From positions 22,721 to 86,720 of the forward strand of contig JAZRNV010000089.1 of assembly GCA_045648425.1 (NCBI GenBank): a stretch of 64,000 nt of DNA. Direction: 5' to 3'. The position numbers were made by a program, and so were the translations under genes. The notes beneath the pieces are model-generated. The model was not told the origin of the DNA, ran no database searches, and saw only the letters and a program-made list of their open reading frames with translations. Positions 1-6,464 of the stretch are shown piece by piece (position 1 is the first letter of the stretch; every line of letters starts with the position of its first letter). The DNA is from RGIG2206 sp045648425 (GTDB taxonomy: Bacteria; Bacillota; Clostridia; Oscillospirales; Acutalibacteraceae).

Positions 1-879
1 GGCAATACCTGCAATACCCAAAATTTCACCTGAACGGGCTGTAAAGGAAACCCTGTCAAGCACCGTCATACCCTGCCTGTCAACACAGCTGATTTCTTTT
101 ACAACCAGTCGGTCCTGAGGATTAACGGGCTCGCTACGGTTAATGTTAAGAGATATTTTTTGGCCCACCATCATTTCGGTCAGCTGATTTTCATTGGTTG
201 AAGCCGTCTCAACAGTGCCTACATATTCGCCCTTACGAAGCACCGCAACGCGGTCAGACAATGACAGCACCTCGTGAAGCTTGTGGGTTATGATAACGAT
301 TGCTTTGCCGTCATCCCTCATTCTGCGAAGAACGTTAAAAAGCTTTTCAGTCTCTTGAGGAGTAAGAACAGCGGTGGGCTCATCCAGAATAAGTATATCG
401 GCGCCGCGATAAAGCACCTTGATTATTTCAACCGTCTGTTTTTCGGAAACAGACATGGTATAAATCTTTTTCTGAGGGTCAATTTCAAAGCCGTAGCGGC
501 TGCTTATCTCGATTACCTTTTTGTTGGCTTTTTTTATATCAAAGCTGCCCTCGTTTTCAAGGCCGAGCACAATATTTTCGGTGGCCGTAAAAACATCAAC
601 AAGCTTGAAATGCTGATGAATCATACCGATTTTGTAATCAAAAGCATCTTTTGGAGAAGCTATAATCGCCTCTTCCCCATTAATAAAAATCTGGCCCTCG
701 TCGGGAAAATAGATGCCCGATATCATATTCATAAGGGTTGTTTTTCCGCTGCCGTTTTCACCAAGGATAGACAAAATCTCACCCTTGTTAACGGTCAAGT
801 CAACGTTGTTATTGGCAACAACGCTGCCAAAACGCTTAGTTACACCCCGCAACTCTATTGCCGGAACATCATATACCAT
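1..879 (-). CDS. ABC transporter ATPase, nucleoside/BMP type (partial)
   Basis: Reading leftwards from an ATG at 879, the frame stays open to the window edge (293 residues seen). It encodes the ATP-binding subunit of an importer, related to the NupO/YufO and RbsA/MglA group. Visible motifs are Walker A GENGSGKTT, a degenerate signature SVSEKQTVE typical of this group, and Walker B ILILDEPTAVL, followed by the start of the second ATPase half. The start is supported by a GGAGGG ribosome site just upstream. It lies downstream of the BMP-family lipoprotein gene with a stable hairpin between them, so the two genes probably form one transporter for nucleosides or related molecules. The permease genes would lie beyond the left edge. 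The family is clear; the substrate is inferred from the partner protein. Confidence 0.9.
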   Translation of the reverse strand, partial: MVYDVPAIELRGVTKRFGSVVANNNVDLTVNKGEILSILGENGSGKTTLMNMISGIYFPDEGQIFINGEEAIIASPKDAFDYKIGMIHQHFKLVDVFTATENIVLGLENEGSFDIKKANKKVIEISSRYGFEIDPQKKIYTMSVSEKQTVEIIKVLYRGADILILDEPTAVLTPQETEKLFNVLRRMRDDGKAIVIITHKLHEVLSLSDRVAVLRKGEYVGTVETASTNENQLTEMMVGQKISLNINRSEPVNPQDRLVVKEISCVDRQGMTVLDRVSFTARSGEILGIAGIA

Positions 880-981
880 AATGCACCCTCCATCTGTGAT
901 GATTTGGCTTTGCCTCAAAAAAGAACCCCATCAAAATCGGACTCTTTTTTGAATCAAAGCCCTATCTTATTAACCATTACG

Positions 982-1009
982 GGCGAGGCAGAGATAGCCC
1001 TGCCTCGCC
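982..1009 (-). other. intergenic hairpin between lipoprotein and ATPase genes
   Basis: A perfect 10-bp GC-rich inverted repeat (982-991 paired with 1000-1009, loop of 8) lies between the stop of the lipoprotein gene and the start of the ATPase gene. No T-run follows it on the minus strand. It is therefore more likely a 3'-stabilising or partial-attenuation hairpin, which would keep the binding-protein transcript more abundant than the ATPase transcript, than a full terminator. Confidence 0.6.
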
Positions 1010-1038
1010 TGTGGATTTGAAATTACTATTAAGTAAAA

Positions 1039-2241
1039 TTACTTGGTGGTAACACCGTCGATATCGATATCGAAATAAGGAGCAGAACGATATTCAGACT
1101 CGAGGAATGCACCGTCCTTAATAACCTCGGTATCAGGAGCGAATGCAGCATCAGAGTCAACGTCTGCCTTGTAAGAGGTCATCTCTTTGCCGTCTTTAGT
1201 CCAGGTGTTGGTAGCAAATACATCAAGCTCGCCGGCAATGATCTTTGCCTTTGCAGTTTCGATAGCTTCCTTAGTGCCCTCGGCAACAGAGCTGCCGAGC
1301 TCGCTGAGTTCAACAGAACCGCTCTCGATGTCGCCTGACCAGTCGGTATCAATGGCCTTGTCTTCAGCTACACAGTTGATGATGTACTTGAAGTAAGGAG
1401 CCCAGTTGATGCGTGAAGATACAAGGAAGGTGTTGGGGCATGCCTTTGCGGTAGAGCCGTTGTAAGAAACATTGGGAACACCTGCAGCTTCGCAAGCGTT
1501 GGGAGCGCCCATAGAGTCAGCGTGCTGGCTGATAAGAACGCAACCGTCGTTGATAAGAGCGTTTGCATACTCCATCTCTTTGGTCTCGTCGTACCAAGAC
1601 TCGGTGTACTTAACGGTGATGGTAGCGGTGGGGCATACGGAACGAGCGCCAAGGTAGAATGAAGTCATACCTGACTTAACCTCGGCATAGGGCATAGCAC
1701 CAACATAGCCGATCTTGGCCTGCTCTGCGGTGATCTTGCCTTCTTCGATCATCTCGTTGAGTTTCATACCTGCAACGATACCTGCAAGGTAACGACCTTC
1801 ATAGATAGAAGCAAATGCATTGTGGAAGTTGTCAAGCTTTTCGGTGTGAGCTTTGGTGCCGGTAGCATGGCAGAACTCAACCTCGGGGAATTCCTTAGCG
1901 GCGCGGATCATATGGTCCTCATGGCCGAAGGAGTTGGCAAAAACGATATCGCAACCTGCATCAGCAAGCTCGGCAGCTGCTTCATAGCAATCTGCACTTT
2001 CGGGAACGCCCTTCTTGATCACGTACTGATCTTCGGTAAGGCCAAGTTCCTTAACAACTTCTTTTGCAGCGTTGATGAAGTTAAGGTCATAGGTAGAGTT
2101 TTCATCGTGCAAGCAGATGAAACCGATCTTAACATCAAGGCCGTCGTTTTTGCCGCCTTTGTCTGCGTCTTTGTCAGCGCCGCAAGCTGCGAAGCTGAGA
2201 AGCATAACAAGAGCGAGAAGCAAAGAGATAAGCTTTTTCAT
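1039..2241 (-). CDS. BMP-family (PnrA-like) ABC substrate-binding lipoprotein
   Basis: Encodes 400 residues with a lipoprotein signal (MKKLISLL at the start, lipobox FAAC at about residue 20) and a periplasmic-binding fold of the BMP/PnrA family, which captures purine nucleosides or similar ligands for ABC import. Family features include an N-terminal IGFICLHDE strand, the segment DAGCDIVFANSFGHED and a later GAMPYAEVKSG region. The ATG at 2241 was chosen because GGAGG lies 8 nt upstream; a TTG start five codons earlier would overlap that site. A consensus promoter lies upstream, and the gene leads the operon with the ATPase. The ligand cannot be told from sequence alone. Confidence 0.9.
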   Translation of the reverse strand: MKKLISLLLALVMLLSFAACGADKDADKGGKNDGLDVKIGFICLHDENSTYDLNFINAAKEVVKELGLTEDQYVIKKGVPESADCYEAAAELADAGCDIVFANSFGHEDHMIRAAKEFPEVEFCHATGTKAHTEKLDNFHNAFASIYEGRYLAGIVAGMKLNEMIEEGKITAEQAKIGYVGAMPYAEVKSGMTSFYLGARSVCPTATITVKYTESWYDETKEMEYANALINDGCVLISQHADSMGAPNACEAAGVPNVSYNGSTAKACPNTFLVSSRINWAPYFKYIINCVAEDKAIDTDWSGDIESGSVELSELGSSVAEGTKEAIETAKAKIIAGELDVFATNTWTKDGKEMTSYKADVDSDAAFAPDTEVIKDGAFLESEYRSAPYFDIDIDGVTTK

Positions 2242-2302
2242 TGTCTGTTCCTCCAAAAATAAAAAATTGTATGTAAAAAAATTACATCCACAAATTTAAA
2301 TC

Positions 2303-2336
2303 GCAGTTTTTTTGAAAAACCGCCTCAAAAAACTGC
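2303..2336 (-). promoter_or_regulatory. hairpin in the 5' leader of the BMP lipoprotein gene
   Basis: An inverted repeat with arms 2303-2315 and 2325-2336 (GCAGTTTTTTTGA against TCAAAAAACTGC, one bulge) sits between the promoter and the start codon, inside the roughly 100-nt leader. On the plus strand it is followed by seven T's and would look like a terminator, but no plus-strand gene ends there. On the minus strand no T-run follows the second arm. I see no purine-riboswitch core. Its role is unknown; it may stabilise the mRNA or block antisense transcription. Confidence 0.45.
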
Positions 2337-2353
2337 TTTTTTTATCTACCCTA

Positions 2354-2382
2354 AATATATCACTTTATTCGAGCGGTGTCAA
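2354..2382 (-). promoter_or_regulatory. sigma-A promoter of the BMP transporter operon
   Basis: The -35 box TTGACA (2377-2382) and -10 box TATATT (2354-2359) are 17 bp apart on the minus strand. The predicted transcript starts near 2347, leaving a leader of about 100 nt before the lipoprotein start. A small palindrome (GATAGT/ACTATC, 2424-2439) lies upstream of the -35 box. Nothing else is recognisable between this promoter and the terminator at 2592-2630. Confidence 0.8.
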
Positions 2383-2591
2383 CATTTTTCGTCTTTGTTT
2401 TTTAGCTTTTTACCTCTCGTGCCGATAGTGTTGACTATCATCGAAAAATGCTGCCGTAGGCGTTTGCATAGGAGCAGGTGCCTGCAAAAAAATCAGTGAC
2501 AACTATTCTCACATTGATTTACCCGTAATAAAGCAATAAGCCAAAACTGATTTGCACAAAAAAAGATGAATTTTCAGTGGAACAAAAGACG

Positions 2592-2630
2592 AAAAGCCGT
2601 GGTAATGCTGACGCATACCACGGCTTTTTT
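2592..2630 (-). terminator. intrinsic terminator after the rsmE-rsmF operon
   Basis: A 13-bp perfect stem (2592-2604 with 2616-2628, core AAAAGCCGTGGTA) lies about 50 nt downstream of the methyltransferase stop. The T-tract is short on the minus strand and longer (T6) on the plus strand, so it may work in both directions. Confidence 0.75.
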
Positions 2631-2679
2631 AAGCATGTTATTTCTAAGTGACCGCTCCCTTTGCACGCTGAGCCGTTTT

Positions 2680-4035
2680 TTATTTTATTCGCAAGCCCTT
2701 GGGATAGTGATTTTTGGCAACGCCCGACACAACCTTCACTCCGCCGACAGGGCAACCGTTCAGAGTAACAACCGCCCACCCGTTTTGGCAGTCAACCTCT
2801 ATCTGCTCGCCGCGGAGATATTTTTGAAGCCGCTCATCTTCAAGAGTCAGCTCTATCTTGCGTTTAAAGCATCTGCCCATTCCCGAGAAAAATTGGTGAT
2901 GGGGCTGGATATACCCTTTGCGCACCTCGCCTATTGTAATGCCGCACATAAACGCAGTACCCTTAGAAACAGGAAAAGCACTATCAAAATAAACGGGATT
3001 ACCGTTATAAATTTGCACCGCGTTTTGATTGTAGCATTCAAGAGTATCATCAAGAAAATCGGTGATAATTCTGTCAATTTTTTGAGTGAAGCAAGGCGTT
3101 TTGCAGTTATATCCGACTTCACCCTTGCGATGAAGAAGAGCCATAAACTGACCCTCCCCCTTCCCCTTGTGGGGATAAAAGCGTCGGGTATAAGAAAGGC
3201 AATCGCAATAACAGCCCTCGAAGCTTATACCGTCACTTGTGTGAAGCCGCACCCTTTCGGTGACGGGCAGCAGTTCAAAATCGGGATGGGTCCGCAAAAA
3301 GCTGTCAACCGCCATTTCATTTTCTTCCAAAGAAAAGGTGCAGGTGGCATAGATTATATATCCGCCCTCTTTTACAAGCAAGGCGGCATTTTCTAAAATT
3401 TCACCTTGACGGGCAGCACACATTTTAACATTTTCAGGGCTCCACTCTTCTACGGCCGCTTCTTCCTTGCGAAACATTCCTTCACCCGAGCAAGGGGCAT
3501 CCACCATAACCAGGTTAAAGGTGTGAGGGTAAAGCTTGGCAAGACGGGAGGTATCCATACAGGTGGTCAGAGAGTTTTTAAGTCCCAGCCGTTCTATATT
3601 GCCTGTAAGAATTCGGCATCTCGCAGGTATGATTTCGTTTGAAACCAGCACCCCGTCATCCCCCAGCTTGTTTTTAAGCTGGGTGCTTTTGCCGCTGGGC
3701 GCGGCACACATATCAAGCACCCACCAATCGGGCTCAACCTCTATACACTCGGCAGGAGCCATTGCCCCCGGCTCTTGCACGTATATCATTCCGGCGTGAT
3801 GAAAGGGGTGGTTGCCGATTTTGTCATATTCAAAATAAAATCCGTTTTCCACATAAGCAATCGGGCGAAGCTCAAAGGGGCAGATGGATTTAAATTCCTC
3901 TACCGAGATTTTATCGGTATTTACCCTGAGGGCTCTTACGGGAGCGCCGCTCATCGCCTGCTCGTAAAGGGAATACTCCTCACCCAGCAGGGTCTTCATT
4001 CTGCTTACATATTCTTTTGGCAGGTTGACCATCAT
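2680..4035 (-). CDS. NOL1/NOP2/Sun-family RNA m5C methyltransferase (RsmF-like)
   Basis: Encodes 451 residues of a SAM-dependent RNA cytosine-5 methyltransferase. It has the family's two active-site cysteines, in DAPCSGEGMFRK and in YATCTFSLEENE, and a SAM-binding segment VLDMCAAPSGKSTQLK. The first 70 residues match the N-terminal RNA-binding part. The C-terminal 150 residues resemble the RsmF/PUA-type extension that positions 16S rRNA. Its ATG overlaps the rsmE stop as ATGA, so translation is coupled and both genes act on rRNA. An adjacent second ATG (4032) is an alternative start. It could methylate a site other than that of E. coli RsmF, so no symbol is given. Confidence 0.88.
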   Translation of the reverse strand: MMVNLPKEYVSRMKTLLGEEYSLYEQAMSGAPVRALRVNTDKISVEEFKSICPFELRPIAYVENGFYFEYDKIGNHPFHHAGMIYVQEPGAMAPAECIEVEPDWWVLDMCAAPSGKSTQLKNKLGDDGVLVSNEIIPARCRILTGNIERLGLKNSLTTCMDTSRLAKLYPHTFNLVMVDAPCSGEGMFRKEEAAVEEWSPENVKMCAARQGEILENAALLVKEGGYIIYATCTFSLEENEMAVDSFLRTHPDFELLPVTERVRLHTSDGISFEGCYCDCLSYTRRFYPHKGKGEGQFMALLHRKGEVGYNCKTPCFTQKIDRIITDFLDDTLECYNQNAVQIYNGNPVYFDSAFPVSKGTAFMCGITIGEVRKGYIQPHHQFFSGMGRCFKRKIELTLEDERLQKYLRGEQIEVDCQNGWAVVTLNGCPVGGVKVVSGVAKNHYPKGLRIK

Positions 4036-4784
4036 TCACCCTCGCAAACATTCATTTCGATATGGAGCATACACATCGCCAAAGATGCGATTGCCGCCGT
4101 TTCGGTGCGTAAAATACGTTGGCCCAGAGAAATCACCTTGCCCCCTGCCTGCACCGCTTTTTCTATCTCTGCGGGCTCAAAGCCGCCCTCGGTGCCGATA
4201 AATATGCCCACCGACATACCCGATTTTATTGAAGCGAGAGCTTTTGAGGTGGCCGCCATTCCCTCTGCGCATTCGTAGGGCACCAGCACCAAATCAAGCT
4301 CGGAGGCCTGCTTAACCGCATCGGCATAACTTGTGACGGGAAAAACATTCGCCACGCGGCTGCATTTGCTTTGCTTGGCGGCACTTTCGGCAATGGCCTG
4401 CCAGCGGGCCACCTTGCTTTGCTTCTTTTTATCATCAAGCTTAACCACCGAGCGCTTCATCTCAACGGGAATCACGCCCGCAGCGCCCAGCTCAACCGCC
4501 TTTTGTATTATAAGCTCCATCTTATCACTTTTGGGAAGCCCCTGAAAAAGATAAATATCCACCGGCAGGTCGGTGCTTTGATAGTTTTGCTCAATTATTT
4601 GGGCCACCACACATCCCTCGGCTATGCTTTGCAGGGCGCAAAGATGGCTGACACCGCCGTCGCTGACCAAAAAGGTGTCGCCCACCCTCATGCGTAAAAC
4701 GTTTTTTATATGGTTGCAATCTGCTCCGTCTATGTAATAAGCGTCACCTTGACGGCTATCCTCTTTGGCAAAAAAATTAAACAT
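4032..4784 (-). CDS. rsmE: 16S rRNA m3U1498 methyltransferase RsmE
   Basis: Encodes 250 residues, the usual RsmE length. An N-terminal PUA-like RNA-binding part (CNHIKNVLRMRVGD) is followed by a SPOUT/alpha-beta-knot methyltransferase domain. The knot motifs are GIFIGTEGGF and ISLGQRILRTETAA near the C-terminus, which form the SAM pocket in this family. A start-proximal AGAGGGTG supports the ATG at 4784. It is the first gene of a two-gene operon with the RsmF-like methyltransferase and has a consensus promoter immediately upstream. Confidence 0.95.
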   Translation of the reverse strand: MFNFFAKEDSRQGDAYYIDGADCNHIKNVLRMRVGDTFLVSDGGVSHLCALQSIAEGCVVAQIIEQNYQSTDLPVDIYLFQGLPKSDKMELIIQKAVELGAAGVIPVEMKRSVVKLDDKKKQSKVARWQAIAESAAKQSKCSRVANVFPVTSYADAVKQASELDLVLVPYECAEGMAATSKALASIKSGMSVGIFIGTEGGFEPAEIEKAVQAGGKVISLGQRILRTETAAIASLAMCMLHIEMNVCEGE

Positions 4785-4822
4785 AGGTGCACCCTCTTGA
4801 ATTTTGTTGAATTTATGAATTA

Positions 4823-4851
4823 ATTATATCAAAACTTTTGCAAATTGACAA
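4823..4851 (-). promoter_or_regulatory. sigma-A promoter of the rsmE operon
   Basis: TTGTCA (4846-4851) and TATAAT (4823-4828) are 17 bp apart on the minus strand, about 40 bp upstream of the rsmE start. Confidence 0.8.
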
Positions 4852-4930
4852 TGGATTTATTGCATATATTTTAAGGAGGGCGTGTATATGTCATTTTAAG
4901 GAGTTTTTTTATGTTTTTTGCAATTTTTTC

Positions 4931-4959
4931 TTGAAAGATATCACATATGGTGATATAAT
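4931..4959 (+). promoter_or_regulatory. promoter with overlapping palindrome before the zinc-ribbon genes
   Basis: TTGAAA (4931-4936) and TATAAT (4954-4959) are 17 bp apart. The spacer and the -10 box hold an inverted repeat, ATATCAC (4938-4944) and GTGATAT (4950-4956), centred between the two boxes, where a dimeric repressor would block RNA polymerase. AAAGGAG (4965-4971) is the ribosome site of the next gene. Confidence 0.8.
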
Positions 4960-4978
4960 TTCATAAAGGAGTGATGTT

Positions 4979-5503
4979 ATGCGTTATTGTCCTAACTGTC
5001 AAACACAATTTGATGACAGTATGGTTTTCTGCTCTAATTGCGGAACTGCCCTTGTGCAGCAAGCTCAACCCAACTATTATCAACAGCCGCAACCGCAACC
5101 CGGGGTCATTTATCCTCAACCGGTGCCCGTCGATCACACAAAGCCCTCAAAGGCAAGAACCATCGTGGGTATGATTATGTCTTTATGCGGTCTTGAAGGC
5201 GGTGCTGTCTCGTTAATATTGTTTATGTGGCTTGGCTTTTTCGGCGCATTGTTTCAGCTTATAGACGGTTCTACGGAAGGTCAAATTGTAATGTCGGGCC
5301 TTTCTACCTTCTACAGCGTATTCTTCGCCATTTTTTCTCTTCCCTTCAGCATTATAGGTTTGACCATGTCTAAAAGATCTATAGCTATGGGCAGCCAGTC
5401 CAAAATGTGCAAGGTCGGTCGTATTACCGGTATTATCGGCTTAATAATCACCATTGTTCCTGTTGTTATCAGTTTCTTATCTTTGGTACCTTATATGGCA
5501 TAA
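4979..5503 (+). CDS. zinc-ribbon membrane protein (DUF4190-like)
   Basis: Encodes 174 residues. An N-terminal zinc ribbon (CPNC at residues 4-7 and CSNC at 18-21) is followed by a Gln/Pro/Tyr-rich linker, then two membrane regions (about residues 62-100 and 108-165) of the DUF4190 type, with a short MSKRS loop between them. This architecture is common in Clostridia, where the ribbon faces the cytoplasm. No enzymatic motif is present and the function is unknown. It is followed 40 bp later by a longer paralogue with the same plan, and both depend on the promoter at 4931-4959. Confidence 0.8.
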   Translation: MRYCPNCQTQFDDSMVFCSNCGTALVQQAQPNYYQQPQPQPGVIYPQPVPVDHTKPSKARTIVGMIMSLCGLEGGAVSLILFMWLGFFGALFQLIDGSTEGQIVMSGLSTFYSVFFAIFSLPFSIIGLTMSKRSIAMGSQSKMCKVGRITGIIGLIITIVPVVISFLSLVPYMA

Positions 5504-5543
5504 GGCACCCTAAAAATATCAATTATAAAAAGGAGATATAGTT

Positions 5544-6326
5544 ATGTTTGTTTGTCCTAATTGTAACGCCACCTCAGAAACACCCGCAAAGTTTTGCACT
5601 GTTTGCGGAACCGCTATGGTAGAGGCAGCTCCTGCTGAGCCCGCCGCTCCCGCTTATGAGGCACCTGCCGCTCCTGCTTACGAGGCACCTGCTGCTCCTG
5701 CTTATGAGGCACCCGCTGCTCCTGCTTACGAGGCACCTGCTGCTCCTGCTTACGAGGCACCTGCCGCTCCTGCTTATGAGGCACCTGCCGCTCCTGCTTA
5801 CGAGGCACCTGTTCAGCCCCAGTATCAGCAGCCCGTTTATCAGCAGCCCGTTCAGCCCCAGTATCAGCAACCCGTTTATCAGCCCCAGTATCAGCAGCCC
5901 GTTTATCAGCAGCCCGCTGAAAACGCAAACAAGCCCTCTCTCGCCAAGAGCATTGTAGGCATGATTCTTGCCATTGTCGGCGCTTTCTTCTGCTTTTTCA
6001 CCATTATTTTTGCTCTTGTTTCTTTGGGCTCTGAAGAATATGCTTTTTCAGTTATGTCTATGGTTTACGGCATAATAGGTTTGCCCCTTTCAATCGTTGG
6101 CTTTGCTATGTCTAAAAGCGCAAAAAATGCCGGCGCCACCAATGGTATGTGCTCTGCCGGTAAAATCGTAGGTCTTATCGGTCTTATAGTTAACGCTGTG
6201 GCCATGTTCCTCAGCGTTGTCGGTATCGCCATCGGTCTAGATTATGGCTATTTTGATGACGATTACGATTATGATGATTACGACGATTATTACGATTACG
6301 ACGACGACTACTACGATTATTATTAA
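5544..6326 (+). CDS. zinc-ribbon membrane protein with AAPAYEAP repeats and acidic Tyr tail
   Basis: Encodes 260 residues and is a paralogue of the preceding gene. It has a zinc ribbon (CPNC, CTVC), seven exact copies of AAPAYEAP (residues 34-89), a QPQYQQPVY-rich stretch (about 90-126), a DUF4190-like two-helix membrane part (about 130-232) and a C-terminal tail made almost only of Asp and Tyr. The membrane part shares SLAKSIVGMI and GLPLSIVGFAMSK segments with its neighbour. The low-complexity regions suggest a flexible interaction or phase-forming protein; this is inference. RBS AAGGAGATATAG. A strong terminator follows. Confidence 0.78.
   Translation: MFVCPNCNATSETPAKFCTVCGTAMVEAAPAEPAAPAYEAPAAPAYEAPAAPAYEAPAAPAYEAPAAPAYEAPAAPAYEAPAAPAYEAPVQPQYQQPVYQQPVQPQYQQPVYQPQYQQPVYQQPAENANKPSLAKSIVGMILAIVGAFFCFFTIIFALVSLGSEEYAFSVMSMVYGIIGLPLSIVGFAMSKSAKNAGATNGMCSAGKIVGLIGLIVNAVAMFLSVVGIAIGLDYGYFDDDYDYDDYDDYYDYDDDYYDYY
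5643..5810 (+). repeat. seven tandem 24-bp coding repeats
   Basis: A 168-bp stretch made of seven 24-bp units, each encoding AAPAYEAP. The units differ only at a few third positions. It lies entirely in frame within the zinc-ribbon protein gene and is a likely site of length variation. Confidence 0.95.
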
Positions 6327-6341
6327 TTAACTGATTTAATT

Positions 6342-6382
6342 AAACACCGCGATTTCGCTTTTGCGTTATCGCGGTGTTTTTT
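6342..6382 (+). terminator. intrinsic terminator after the zinc-ribbon genes
   Basis: A 12-bp perfect stem (6342-6353 with 6368-6379, core CACCGCGAT) is followed by a T-run to 6382. Confidence 0.9.
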
Positions 6383-6395
6383 AGCGCTTATTTGC

Positions 6396-6424
6396 TTGAC
6401 TTTTGACGTGTTAAATTTTATAAT
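6396..6424 (+). promoter_or_regulatory. sigma-A promoter of the acyl-transfer cluster
   Basis: TTGACT (6396-6401) and TATAAT (6419-6424) are 17 bp apart. It starts right after the preceding terminator and 40 bp before the AMP-ligase gene, and probably drives the whole cluster to 11025. Confidence 0.85.
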
Positions 6425-6464
6425 AATTATGATTATTATAAAAGCAAGTGGGTATTAGTAAAAT

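Noticed and set aside
2242..2480. Purine riboswitch upstream of the BMP lipoprotein gene
   Set aside because: Expected from the gene family, but none of the conserved junction sequences is present.
5643..5810. Possible CRISPR-like tandem repeat
   Set aside because: The 24-bp units are directly adjacent without spacers and lie in frame within a gene.
5574..5958. Antisense and shifted open frames with Leu/Arg/Gln repeats
   Set aside because: They only mirror the 24-bp coding repeats of the zinc-ribbon protein gene; no RBS or family match.
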